Shown: positions 7,807-14,361 of the stretch, piece after piece
How positions within the stretch are numbered: the stretch's first letter is position 1
Layout of the letters: the number at the start of each line of letters is the position of its first letter
Source: Oscillospiraceae bacterium
GTDB lineage: Bacteria > Bacillota > Clostridia > Oscillospirales > Oscillospiraceae
Length of the DNA stretch: 15,176 nucleotides
Direction: 5' to 3'
NCBI GenBank assembly: GCA_902802215.1
Contig: CADCLH010000019.1
Location: forward strand, 1-15,176
The notes under the pieces: model-generated
Seen by the model: only the letters and a program-made list of their open reading frames with translations
What the model was told of the DNA's origin: nothing
Database searches by the model: none
Translations under genes and position numbers: made by a program

Positions 7807-8388
7807 TCAGCGTTTGTACAGGACCTTGTCGATCAGGCCGTATTCTCTGGCCTCTTCCGCCGACATATAGTGATCGCGCTCACAGTCTGCTGTGACGGTC
7901 TCCACAGGCTTTCCGGTATTCTCGGCCAGGATCCTGTTGAGCTTTTTCTTGATCTTCAGGATCTGCTCGGCCTGGATCTGGATATCCGTCGCCTGGCCCT
8001 GGCTGCCGCCGAGGGGCTGGTGGATCATGATCTCGGCGTTGGGCAGCGCGATGCGCTTTCCCTTCGCGCCGGAGGACAGCAGGAACGCGCCCATGGAGGC
8101 GGCCATGCCGACGCAGATGGTCGAGACGTCGGGCTTGATGTACTGCATGGTGTCGTAGATCGCAAGGCCCGCCGAGACGCTGCCGCCGGGGCTGTTGATG
8201 TAGAACTGGATGTCCTTGTCGGGGTCCTGCGCCTCCAGATACAGGAGCTGGGCCACGACCAGACTCGCCGTCACATCGTTGACCTCCTCGGACAGCATGA
8301 CGATACGGTCATTGAGCAGCCGCGAGAAGATGTCATACGAGCGCTCGCCGCGGCTGGTCTGTTCAACAACATAGGGAACTAAACTCAT
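7807..8388 (-). CDS. clpP: ATP-dependent Clp protease proteolytic subunit ClpP
   Basis: ClpP is the tetradecameric serine peptidase that works with ClpX and other Clp ATPases in cytosolic protein turnover. The 193-residue protein carries the full catalytic triad at canonical positions: Ser98 in GMAASMG, His123 in MIHQPLGG and Asp172 in ERDHYMS. NSPGGSV (65-71) forms the oxyanion-strand region, and the N-terminus LVPYVVEQTSRGERSYDIFS (3-22) is typical. This length and the intact triad argue for the main housekeeping ClpP rather than an inactive paralogue. The ATG at 8386-8388 is preceded by AGGAGAG (8398-8404), 9-11 bases upstream, part of which could pair with an upstream CUCUCUU. It lies 79 bases after tig, with no separate convincing promoter seen, so it is probably cotranscribed with tig. 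Confidence 0.97.
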   Translation of the reverse strand: MSLVPYVVEQTSRGERSYDIFSRLLNDRIVMLSEEVNDVTASLVVAQLLYLEAQDPDKDIQFYINSPGGSVSAGLAIYDTMQYIKPDVSTICVGMAASMGAFLLSSGAKGKRIALPNAEIMIHQPLGGSQGQATDIQIQAEQILKIKKKLNRILAENTGKPVETVTADCERDHYMSAEEAREYGLIDKVLYKR

Positions 8389-8397
8389 TTGTAAAAA

Positions 8398-8428
8398 CTC
8401 TCCTTTTTCCGCTCAGCATCCAAGAGAG
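8398..8428 (-). promoter_or_regulatory. Possible hairpin masking the clpP ribosome binding site
   Basis: On the minus-strand RNA, CUCUCUU (8422-8428) can pair with AGGAGAG (8398-8404), giving seven consecutive pairs with one G-U, around a 17-base loop. The second arm is the Shine-Dalgarno sequence of clpP. Such a structure could limit ClpP translation until heat or tig translation opens it. The pairing is seen in sequence; regulation is speculative, because purine-rich ribosome sites find pyrimidine-rich partners easily. Confidence 0.3.
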
Positions 8429-8467
8429 CATATCCTTATCCTGCAAAGATTATTCTGCTTCGTTTTC

Positions 8468-9766
8468 TTATTCTTCCGCGGGGGCCTTGGCGACGGCGCT
8501 GTCGACGATGAGCTTCGTGGCGAGCTCCTTTTTGAACTCGTTGCGCATGAACTCCTCGCCGAAGTACTGTCTGAGCTGCTCGGCATCGGCGCCGACCTCG
8601 CCCGAGACGCGCTCGACATAGGCGGCGAAGGCCTCGTCGTTGTCGTCAAGCTCCTCGGCGTCCATCACGGCCTTGAGCAGCAGGTCGGTCTTGACCTGGA
8701 ACTCGGCGCCGGGACGGATGCTCTTGGCCATCATCTCGTCGTTGATGCCCATCATCTTGCACAGGTCCTCAACGCTGGCCTTGCGGTCGTTCATGCCGAA
8801 CTGGGAGGCGTAGTTGCGCAGCGTCTCCTCGACCTTCTCGTCGACCATGACCTCGGGGATCTCGGCGCTGACGTTCTCCGCGGCCTGATGCATGACGGCG
8901 GAGCGGAAGGCGGCGTCGGACTTCTCGGTTTTCTCCTTGACGAGCCTGTCGCGGATGCTGGCCTTGTACTCCTCGAGCGTGTCGAACTCGGACACGTCCT
9001 TGGCGAACTCGTCGTCCAGCTCGGGCAGCTCGGGCATCGTCAGGCTGTTGAGCTTGACCTTGAACACAACGTCCTTGCCCGCAAGCTCCGGGGTGTAGTC
9101 CGCGGGGAAGGTGATGGCGAGCTCTTTCTCCTCGCCGATCTTCATGCCGGCGACCTGCTCCTCGAAGCCGGGAACGAAGCTGTTGGAGCCGAGCTCGAGG
9201 GAGTAGCCCTCGGCCTTGCCGCCGTCGAAGCGCTCGCCGTCGAGGTAGCCGTCAAAGTCGATGTTGGCGGTGTCGCCCATACGGGCCTCGCGGTCGTCGA
9301 TGTCCAGCATGCGGGCGCCGCGCTTGCGGGCGGCGTTGAGCTCGGAGTCGACCTCCTCGTCGGAGACCTCGACCGGGAGCTTGACCGCCTCCAGACCCTT
9401 GTACTGGCCGAGCGTGACCTCGGGGTACAGGGAGACGGCGAAGGTGAAGCAGACCGTGCGTGCGTCGGTGACCTCGACATTCTCAATGGCCGGGGCGCCG
9501 ACGACGTTCAGCGCGGACTCCTTCAGGCCGAACTCATAGGCCTCGGGAGCCAGCTCGTCCATCGCGTCCTGATAGAAGACCTCATGGCCGTACATGCCCT
9601 CGATCACGGCGCGGGGCGCCTTGCCCTTGCGGAAGCCGGGGATGCTTATCGAAGATCTGCTCTTGCGGTAGGCGTCGTTGACGGCCTTCTCAAACTCGGC
9701 CGCGTCAGACTCGACGGCAAAAGCAGCGGTATTTTTCTCTTTCTTTTCTACGTTCTTTAAGATCAT
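8468..9766 (-). CDS. tig: Trigger factor, ribosome-associated chaperone and prolyl isomerase
   Basis: Trigger factor binds at the ribosome exit tunnel and shields nascent chains; it also has FKBP-type prolyl isomerase activity. The 432-residue protein has the N-terminal ribosome-binding domain with the signature GFRKGKAP (residues 44-51). An FKBP-like domain follows (about 160-245, beginning near MGDTANIDFDGYLDGERF and including SFVPGFEEQVAGMKIGEEK). The long helical C-terminal chaperone domain starts at LPELDDEFAKDVSEF. Length is normal. The ATG at 9764-9766 has a strong AGGAGG (9776-9781) at 9 bases. It heads the tig-clpP-clpX-lon-ysxC run, an arrangement common in Clostridia and Bacilli. 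The gene is driven by the promoter at 9807-9835. Confidence 0.97.
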   Translation of the reverse strand: MILKNVEKKEKNTAAFAVESDAAEFEKAVNDAYRKSRSSISIPGFRKGKAPRAVIEGMYGHEVFYQDAMDELAPEAYEFGLKESALNVVGAPAIENVEVTDARTVCFTFAVSLYPEVTLGQYKGLEAVKLPVEVSDEEVDSELNAARKRGARMLDIDDREARMGDTANIDFDGYLDGERFDGGKAEGYSLELGSNSFVPGFEEQVAGMKIGEEKELAITFPADYTPELAGKDVVFKVKLNSLTMPELPELDDEFAKDVSEFDTLEEYKASIRDRLVKEKTEKSDAAFRSAVMHQAAENVSAEIPEVMVDEKVEETLRNYASQFGMNDRKASVEDLCKMMGINDEMMAKSIRPGAEFQVKTDLLLKAVMDAEELDDNDEAFAAYVERVSGEVGADAEQLRQYFGEEFMRNEFKKELATKLIVDSAVAKAPAEE

Positions 9767-9801
9767 GGTTGATTTCCTCCTCTATATGTGTCACACGCAC
9801 T

Positions 9802-9823
9802 CGGATATGATAACAGATATCCG
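9802..9823. repeat. 22-base dyad over the tig -10 element (candidate operator)
   Basis: The perfect 7-base inverted repeat CGGATAT (9802-9808) and ATATCCG (9817-9823) is separated by 8 bases and spans the -10 box of the tig promoter. Its place and size fit a repressor operator. It does not resemble the HrcA CIRCE element or the CtsR heptad repeat, so no regulator is named. It could be chance. Confidence 0.35.
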
Positions 9824-9835
9824 CCGCAAAATCAA
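9807..9835 (-). promoter_or_regulatory. Sigma-A-type promoter of tig (tig-clpP-clpX-lon-ysxC operon)
   Basis: On the minus strand the -35 box is TTGATT (9830-9835) and the -10 box is TATCAT (9807-9812), spaced by 17 bases. A TG one base before the -10 makes it an extended -10. The predicted start near 9800 gives a leader of about 33 bases that ends in a strong AGGAGG. It is one of the better promoters in the window. The -35 lies only 4 bases past the end of the phosphoesterase gene. Confidence 0.65.
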
Positions 9836-9838
9836 TGA

Positions 9839-10558
9839 CTAATTCTTTAAATCCGGGCCGGAATCCGGGCTGTCCAGCAGCTTTACCGGCCGAAAATCCA
9901 GCTGATCGGCGGATACGAGGCGAAACGCCGTGCATCCGTACCGGCCGTTGAACGCGAGCGCCCGGCCCTTCCCGTGGATGTGGCCGTAGCAGCAGAGCCT
10001 GACCCGGTGTTTTTCAAGCAGCTCCAGGATCTCTTGGCAGCGGTAGCTCTGATAGATCGGCGGATAGTGCAGGAACACGAGCTTTTCCCGCTCCCCCGCC
10101 GCCTTCAGCGAGGCCTCGAGGCGCATGACCTCCCGCCGCATGATCTTCGCGTCGTGTCCGTCGCCCCTGTCCTCCTCGTAAAACCAGCCGCGCGTCCCGC
10201 AGATCGCAAGGTCTCCGTAGAAAAAGCAGTTGTTGTGCAGGATCTCGACGCTCCCGATCCCCTTCTCGGCAAAGAAGCGCTTCATCCGCGCAGCTGTCGT
10301 CCACCAGTAATCATGATTGCCTTTGAGGATGATCTTCTTCCCGGGCAGCTCGTCGACGAAGCGAAAATCCGGCTCCGTCTCGTCCAGGTCCATCCCCCAG
10401 CTCAGATCGCCGCACAGCACCGTGACGTCGTCCTCCCCGAGAGAGGAAAAGCCCTCGCGGAGCTTTTCGGCGTGGTTCTGCCAGTTCGGGCCGAAAACAT
10501 CCATGGGCTTGTCCTTGGCAAAGGAGAGATGCAGATCTCCGATGGTGTACAGTGCCAT
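9839..10558 (-). CDS. Metallophosphoesterase (calcineurin-like phosphohydrolase)
   Basis: This is a 239-residue soluble enzyme of the calcineurin-like metallophosphoesterase fold (COG1768-like), which hydrolyses phosphoester bonds with a two-metal centre. All metal-binding motifs are visible in order: GDLH (7-10, Asp8 and His10), GDLSW (50-54, Asp51), GNHDYWW (80-86, Asn81 and His82), HYPP (164-167, His164) and YGHIHG (191-196, His193 and His195). GTRGW (121-125) is typical of this subgroup. The physiological substrate cannot be told from sequence. GGAGG 4 bases before the ATG at 10558 supports the start. It lies upstream of and in line with tig, with a 72-base gap that carries the tig promoter and no obvious terminator. 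It diverges from the DUF1540 gene. Confidence 0.9.
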   Translation of the reverse strand: MALYTIGDLHLSFAKDKPMDVFGPNWQNHAEKLREGFSSLGEDDVTVLCGDLSWGMDLDETEPDFRFVDELPGKKIILKGNHDYWWTTAARMKRFFAEKGIGSVEILHNNCFFYGDLAICGTRGWFYEEDRGDGHDAKIMRREVMRLEASLKAAGEREKLVFLHYPPIYQSYRCQEILELLEKHRVRLCCYGHIHGKGRALAFNGRYGCTAFRLVSADQLDFRPVKLLDSPDSGPDLKN

Positions 10559-10619
10559 AGCTCCTCCGAATAAAAGCGCATGAAAAGCAAATACTGCTTG
10601 TGAAAGGAAGGCGAATCAA

Positions 10620-10796
10620 ATGAGCGACAAGAGAACAAAATCCGGCAATCCCGGCGTCGGCTGCGACGTCAGCGCCTGCAAGTACAACACCGTCGACTGC
10701 CGCTGCAGCGCCGAGCACATCAGCGTTCAGAACGAGAAGGCCAACACCAAGGCCGAGACCTACTGCTCGACCTTCTGTCCGCGCGGCACCTGCTGA
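10620..10796 (+). CDS. DUF1540 small cysteine-rich protein
   Basis: This is a 58-residue protein of the DUF1540 family, unknown in function and common in Clostridia. It has seven cysteines (15, 20, 27, 29, 49, 53, 58) arranged as GCDVSACKYN (14-23), DCRCSAEHISV (26-36) and ETYCSTFCP (46-54), matching the family pattern. The cysteine pattern suggests metal binding or disulfides, which is inference. The ATG at 10620-10622 is preceded by AAGGAAGG at 8 bases. It is transcribed away from the metallophosphoesterase across a 61-base intergenic region, in which I could not find a convincing promoter for either gene. A GC-rich hairpin follows the stop. Codon use fits the neighbours, so it is likely native. 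Confidence 0.88.
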   Translation: MSDKRTKSGNPGVGCDVSACKYNTVDCRCSAEHISVQNEKANTKAETYCSTFCPRGTC

Positions 10797-10801
10797 ACGC
10801 A

Positions 10802-10818
10802 GCCCGCCTCCGGCGGGT
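10802..10818. terminator. GC-rich hairpin between convergent DUF1540 and yraN ends
   Basis: CCCGCC (10803-10808) and GGCGGG (10812-10817) form a 6-bp stem, with a flanking G-U pair, around a TCC loop. It lies in the 29-base gap between two convergent genes. There is no T run on either side, so it would be at best a weak bidirectional terminator or a transcript-end stabiliser. Confidence 0.4.
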
Positions 10819-10825
10819 ACATAGA

Positions 10826-11188
10826 TCACTCGAACGCGTCCTCGAGATGATGGATCGTGAGCTTATCCGTATCCATCCCCTCGGGGGCGTAGATCTCGAT
10901 CACGTCGAAGCGCGGCTGAAGCTCGTCGCAGCCGTGCGCGGCAAGCCAGAGCGAGGCGCTTTTGAGGATGCGCCGCTGCTTGCCGCAGGTGACGAACTCG
11001 CGCGCCTCGGCAAAGTTCGCGTTCTTGCGCAGCTTGACCTCGACGAACGCGATCACCCCGCGCCTGCGCGCGATGAGGTCGATCTCCCCGAAGCGGCAGG
11101 CGTAGTTTCGCTCCACGATCGTATAGCCCTTGCGGCGAAGATAACGCGCCGCCTGCTCCTCGCCCCAGGCTCCGAGTTCCCTGCTCAT
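10826..11188 (-). CDS. yraN: YraN family protein (UPF0102), endonuclease-like
   Basis: This is a 120-residue protein of the YraN/UPF0102 family, which has a restriction-endonuclease-like fold and no firmly assigned role. The N-terminal LGAWGEEQAARYLRRKGY (5-22) is the family signature. The PD-(D/E)xK-type core is EIDLIARRRG (35-44, Asp37) followed by FVEVKLRK (48-55, Glu50 and Lys52), so the likely catalytic residues are intact. The ATG overlaps the rnhB stop as ATGA, which implies coupled translation. Neighbourhood with rnhB and ylqF is conserved in many bacteria and suggests a nucleic-acid role; that is inference. It is the last gene of the lepB operon. Confidence 0.93.
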   Translation of the reverse strand: MSRELGAWGEEQAARYLRRKGYTIVERNYACRFGEIDLIARRRGVIAFVEVKLRKNANFAEAREFVTCGKQRRILKSASLWLAAHGCDELQPRFDVIEIYAPEGMDTDKLTIHHLEDAFE

Positions 11189-11787
11189 CCGTACAGCTTT
11201 TTCAAAAAACTCATGCGGTGGATCGGCGACGGGCCGAACTCCCGCAGAGCCGCATAGTGCAGCGTCGTCCCGTAGCCCTTGTGCTGCTCAAAATGGTACT
11301 GCGGGTACTTTTCCGCCATTTCCAGCATATACCGGTCCCTCGTGACCTTCGCGAGCACCGAGGCCGCGGCGATATCGGCGCACTTTGAGTCCCCCTTGAC
11401 GACGCAGCGGGCGGGGACTTCGATGCCCTTTGTGCGGTTGCCGTCGATCAGCGCCAGCTCCGGCGCGGGACTGAGCTGCTTGATCGCCCGGTTCATGGCG
11501 AGGAAGGTCGCCCCGAGGATGTTCAGCGTCTCGATCTCCTCCACCGAGGCGAAGGCGATCCCGTACGAAACGCTCTCGCTCCGGATCACGTCGTAGAGCT
11601 CCTCGCGGCGTTTTTCCGTGAGCTTCTTCGAGTCGTTGAGCCCCTCGATCACATGGCCGCGCGGGAGCATGACCGCCGCCGCGCACACCGGTCCCGCGAG
11701 CGGACCGCGCCCGGCCTCGTCCACGCCGCACAGCAGCGTGAAGCCCTCGTTATAGATCTCGTTTTCCAGCGTCCAAAGCTCTGTCAT
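11185..11787 (-). CDS. rnhB: Ribonuclease HII
   Basis: RNase HII cuts the RNA strand of RNA-DNA hybrids and starts removal of single ribonucleotides from DNA. The 200-residue protein has the signature LLCGVDEAGRGPLAGPV (residues 18-34, catalytic Asp23 and Glu24). It also has ALIDGNR (112-118, Asp115) and KGDSKCADIAAASVLAKVTR (131-150, Asp133), completing the acidic metal site. KGYGTTLHY (170-178) is also typical. The start at 11787 lies inside ylqF, giving a 38-base overlap. GGAGAG 5 bases upstream of the ATG supports it, and no later ATG or plausible alternative start precedes the catalytic motif. The end overlaps yraN by 4 bases. Translational coupling through the operon is likely. Confidence 0.96.
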   Translation of the reverse strand: MTELWTLENEIYNEGFTLLCGVDEAGRGPLAGPVCAAAVMLPRGHVIEGLNDSKKLTEKRREELYDVIRSESVSYGIAFASVEEIETLNILGATFLAMNRAIKQLSPAPELALIDGNRTKGIEVPARCVVKGDSKCADIAAASVLAKVTRDRYMLEMAEKYPQYHFEQHKGYGTTLHYAALREFGPSPIHRMSFLKKLYG

Positions 11788-12655
11788 CCGGGCTCTCCAA
11801 TGTCAGTTTTCCGAGTTTTCCCTCGTGGTATTCCTTGAGCAGGGTGTTGGCCATGCGCTCCAGGTCGGCGTCGCCGCCGGAGACAAGGAAGCCGCGCTTT
11901 CGCGCCGCCCGCTCCAGCAGGGCAAAGCCGCCGGCCTGCACGTCGGGTTCGATCTTGTACCGCTCGCGCACGGCCTCCGGGTAGTATAACGCAAGGCGCA
12001 GCATGAAATTGGCCCCCAGCGTTTCGCGGTCCAGAATGTCCGCCTTGATGGCGTTGGTGACGGCCAGCAGCTCGCCGACCTCCTGGCTGTCGAACTTGGG
12101 CCAGAGGATACCCGGCGTATCCAGCAGGTCCAGACCGTTGCCGATGCCGATCCACTGTCTGCCGCGGGTCACGCCGGGCTTGTCCCCCGCGGCGGCTGCC
12201 TTCCGTCCGGCGACCTTGTTGATCAGCGTGGATTTTCCGACATTCGGGATGCCGAGGACCATCACGCGCAGCGTCCGGCCGACCTGGCCTTTGGCCTCGT
12301 ATTCCTTCAGCCTGTCGCGCAGAAGCGTGCGGATTGCCGGGGCGAAGCCGCCGACGCCCTTCCCGCTCTTTGCGTCCGTCTCCAGGACAGCAAAGCCGAG
12401 GCTTTTGAAATACGCGCTCCAGCGGGCGGTCATCTTCGGATCGGCGAGATCGCAGCGGTTCAGGATCACAAGCCGCGGTTTGCCGGAGGCGAGGCTGTCG
12501 ATGTCCGGGTTCCGGCTGGAATACGGGATGCGGGCGTCGAGGATCTCGCACACCGCGTCGACCAGCTTGACGTTTTCTTCGATCATCCGGCGGGCCTTGG
12601 TCATGTGACCGGGGTACCACTGGATGTTCATGCTCTCAAACCGCTGCCCGTTCAT
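11750..12655 (-). CDS. ylqF: Ribosome biogenesis GTPase YlqF (RbgA)
   Basis: This GTPase is needed for late 50S subunit maturation and has circularly permuted G motifs. In the 301-residue reading, G4 NRCD (66-69) comes first. G1 GIPNVGKST (135-143), G2 around GVTRG (161-165) and G3 DTPGILWPKF (179-188) follow. The family N-terminus IQWYPGHMTKARRMI (11-25) is clear. The C-terminal helical domain (about 200-290) contains KRGFLVSGGDADLERM. The ATG at 12655 overlaps the lepB stop as ATGA, which favours coupling. The ATG at 12631 would give the usual MNIQWYPGHM start and 293 residues but has only a weak ribosome site, so the start is uncertain. It overlaps rnhB by 38 bases at its end. The ylqF-rnhB pairing is conserved in Firmicutes. 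Confidence 0.95.
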   Translation of the reverse strand: MNGQRFESMNIQWYPGHMTKARRMIEENVKLVDAVCEILDARIPYSSRNPDIDSLASGKPRLVILNRCDLADPKMTARWSAYFKSLGFAVLETDAKSGKGVGGFAPAIRTLLRDRLKEYEAKGQVGRTLRVMVLGIPNVGKSTLINKVAGRKAAAAGDKPGVTRGRQWIGIGNGLDLLDTPGILWPKFDSQEVGELLAVTNAIKADILDRETLGANFMLRLALYYPEAVRERYKIEPDVQAGGFALLERAARKRGFLVSGGDADLERMANTLLKEYHEGKLGKLTLESPDDRALDAGKRDL

Positions 12656-13227
12656 CCGATCGACCTGATCTCCGACAGCGGATAGATCACATAGTAGGCC
12701 TTGCCCAGGATCAGCCGGGTGTCGAGCATGCCGATCTCCTTCTTGCGGCTGTCAATGGACATGTTGCGGTTGTCGCCCATGACGAAGACGCAGCCCTCCG
12801 GCACCGTCTTGGGGCCGATGAAATCGAGCTTGTTGTGGGTGAGCTCGTTGATATAGTCCTCTGCGATGGCGACGCCGTCGATATAGACGATGCCGTTTTC
12901 AAAGTCCATGTTGATCTCCTGGCCCTCGACCGCGATCACGCGCTTCACAAGGGCTTTGTTGGGATCATACTCGTCCTTTTTGAATACGACGATATCGCCG
13001 ACCTTCGGCTTGTAAAACAGGCCGGAGACCAGCATCTTGTCGCTGTTGTTGAGCGTCGGGTACATGGAGGTGCCGGAGACGTCGATGGTCCGGACGCAGA
13101 ATACAAACAGAAGCACACAGAGGATCAGGGCGACGAGCAGGCAGTAGATCCACTCGTACAGGTCTTTGCTCTCGGCGATGTATTTCTCCTCGCTGACTTT
13201 TTTCAGCTTTTTCTTTTTCGCGCTCAT
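12652..13227 (-). CDS. lepB: Type I signal peptidase
   Basis: This membrane serine protease removes signal peptides from secreted proteins. The 191-residue protein has a short, very basic cytoplasmic N-terminus (KKKKLKK, 4-10), one membrane segment (about 25-46) and an extracytoplasmic catalytic domain. The catalytic Ser54 lies in SGTSMYPT (51-58) and Lys95 in ALVKRVIAVEG (92-102). Box E is MGDNRNMSIDSR (140-151). One membrane anchor and this length are typical of Gram-positive SipS-type enzymes. The ATG at 13225-13227 follows AGGGAG at 6 bases. The frame stays open upstream to 14274, but that stretch is antisense to a glycosyltransferase and is not coding. Its stop overlaps ylqF as ATGA. It is the first gene of a four-gene operon and has its own promoter at 13270-13298. 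Confidence 0.95.
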   Translation of the reverse strand: MSAKKKKLKKVSEEKYIAESKDLYEWIYCLLVALILCVLLFVFCVRTIDVSGTSMYPTLNNSDKMLVSGLFYKPKVGDIVVFKKDEYDPNKALVKRVIAVEGQEINMDFENGIVYIDGVAIAEDYINELTHNKLDFIGPKTVPEGCVFVMGDNRNMSIDSRKKEIGMLDTRLILGKAYYVIYPLSEIRSIG

Positions 13228-13269
13228 TTGGAACTCCCTCTCGAAAGAAGCAGAATCGTTAACTCTGTT

Positions 13270-13298
13270 ATTATACACTGTTTTCCCGCGCCGGGCAA
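13270..13298 (-). promoter_or_regulatory. Sigma-A promoter of the lepB-ylqF-rnhB-yraN operon
   Basis: On the minus strand TTGCCC (13293-13298) and a perfect TATAAT (13270-13275) are spaced by exactly 17 bases. The predicted start near 13263 gives a leader of about 36 bases with a good ribosome site before the lepB ATG. It is the strongest promoter match in the window. Its -10 and -35 boxes are each immediately preceded by a copy of AAAACAGT. Confidence 0.75.
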
Positions 13299-13305
13299 CT
13301 GTTTT
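13277..13305. repeat. Two 8-base direct repeats spaced 21 bases in the lepB promoter
   Basis: ACTGTTTT occurs at 13277-13284 and 13298-13305, so start-to-start spacing is 21 bases, or two helical turns. In lepB orientation the copies read AAAACAGT and sit directly against the -35 and -10 boxes. This geometry is like that of a dimeric activator or response-regulator site. No regulator can be named, and chance is not excluded. Confidence 0.35.
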
Positions 13306-13326
13306 TCTCGCCTCTGCCTTTGCCGC

Positions 13327-13355
13327 TTGCTTCGGCCGCGGCGCTGTGATATCAT
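13327..13355 (+). promoter_or_regulatory. Promoter of the glycosyltransferase pair
   Basis: On the plus strand TTGCTT (13327-13332) and TATCAT (13350-13355) are spaced by 17 bases, with TG one base before the -10 (extended -10). The predicted start near 13362 leaves a leader of only about 13 bases, just enough for the AGAGGTG ribosome site. It points away from the lepB promoter 29 bases to its left, so the two units share a short divergent control region. Confidence 0.6.
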
Positions 13356-13374
13356 AAACGCAGAGGTGTTGGAT

Positions 13375-14361
13375 TTGAAGCTGAGCATCGTGATCCCCGT
13401 TTACAATACGCGAGACTACCTCGCGGCCTGTCTGGACTCCGTGCTCGATCCGGCCGCGGACGACTGTGAGATCATCGTCGTCAACGACGGGTCGACCGAC
13501 GATTCCGAGGCGATCGCGCTGGAATACGCCGCCCGGTATCCCGAGCGCATCCGCGTGATCACCACGGAAAACGGCGGCCTCGGCGCGGCCCGGAACGTGG
13601 GACTTGAAGCGTCGCGGGGAGAATTCGTCTTCTTTCTGGACAGCGACGACCGGCTGGCCGACGGCGCGCTGGGTGAAATGCTGGACAGTCTCACGCCGGA
13701 GCGGGATATCGTGATATTTGACTTTCTGTCGGTCGATACCGACGGGAATGTGCTGGAGCGTCTCCCCGGCTGCGCCCGCAGCGGAGCGGTCAGTCTTGAC
13801 GCCTTTCCGGAGCTTCTCATGGAGTACCCCTCCGGATGCAACAAAATCTGCCGCAGAAGTCTGTTTCTCGACAGCGGCATCCGTTTCCCCGGCCGGGTCT
13901 GGTACGAGGATCTGCGCACGATGCCCAAGCTCTATCCGCTCACCGACCGGATCTGGTCCGCGGGGAAGGCGTGGTATCTCTATCTGGTGCGACCCGGCTC
14001 GATCACCAAGGGTGCGAAGCTCGAACGCAATTTGGAGATCGTCGACGCCTTGGACGATCTGCTTGGCTGGTATCGGGAAAAGGGGCTGTATGAGCGCTAT
14101 CGCCAGCAGCTCGACTACGTCGCGTTTTACAATCTGTTTTTGACCGGCTCCGTCCGCGTCTGTCTCGGCGATCCGAAAAGCCCGGTCCTGCCAGCTCTGC
14201 GAAAGGCGTTTCTTGAACGCTTCCCGGATTTTCGGAGCAATTCCTATTACAGAAAAGCTCCCGCCAAATACCATCTGCTGACCCGGCTCCTGCTGTCCGG
14301 GCAGTACCGCGCGGTCGCCCTGCTCATGGGCGCGAACAGCCGCATGAAGAAGAAAGCGTAA
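13375..14361 (+). CDS. Family 2 glycosyltransferase (first of tandem pair)
   Basis: This is a 328-residue GT2 (GT-A fold) enzyme that would move a sugar from a nucleotide donor onto a growing glycan or glycolipid. Motifs are SIVIPVYN (4-11), VNDGSTD (36-42), NGGLGAARNVGLE (66-78) and the metal and nucleotide site FLDSDD (87-92). CNK (155-157) and RVWYEDLRT (174-182) match the acceptor side of this subgroup. No membrane segment is clear. I start at the TTG at 13375-13377, because AGAGGTG lies 6 bases upstream and KLSIVIPVYN is the normal family start. No ATG is available close by. The open frame running back to 12835 is antisense to lepB and not real. Donor and acceptor cannot be told. A paralogue follows 11 bases later. 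Confidence 0.92.
   Translation: MKLSIVIPVYNTRDYLAACLDSVLDPAADDCEIIVVNDGSTDDSEAIALEYAARYPERIRVITTENGGLGAARNVGLEASRGEFVFFLDSDDRLADGALGEMLDSLTPERDIVIFDFLSVDTDGNVLERLPGCARSGAVSLDAFPELLMEYPSGCNKICRRSLFLDSGIRFPGRVWYEDLRTMPKLYPLTDRIWSAGKAWYLYLVRPGSITKGAKLERNLEIVDALDDLLGWYREKGLYERYRQQLDYVAFYNLFLTGSVRVCLGDPKSPVLPALRKAFLERFPDFRSNSYYRKAPAKYHLLTRLLLSGQYRAVALLMGANSRMKKKA

Noticed and set aside
9767..9838. Looked for CIRCE (HrcA) or CtsR operators upstream of tig
   Set aside because: No match to either motif by eye; only the unrelated dyad at 9802-9823 was found.
9850..9870. Direct repeat AATCCGGGC twice near the 3' end of the phosphoesterase gene
   Set aside because: It lies inside coding sequence and simply encodes the repeated residues PD in the C-terminal tail.
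10585..10599. AAGCA / TGCTT inverted repeat between the phosphoesterase and DUF1540 genes
   Set aside because: Five-base arms are expected by chance, and no promoter could be placed next to it.
12835..13374. Apparent N-terminal extension of the first glycosyltransferase by 180 codons
   Set aside because: It is antisense to lepB, and family proteins start at the SIVIPVYN strand; the TTG at 13375 has a ribosome site.
13228..14274. Apparent N-terminal extension of lepB by 349 codons
   Set aside because: The extension is antisense to a glycosyltransferase with intact motifs and crosses both promoters. The ATG at 13227 has a proper ribosome site and gives a normal-length signal peptidase.
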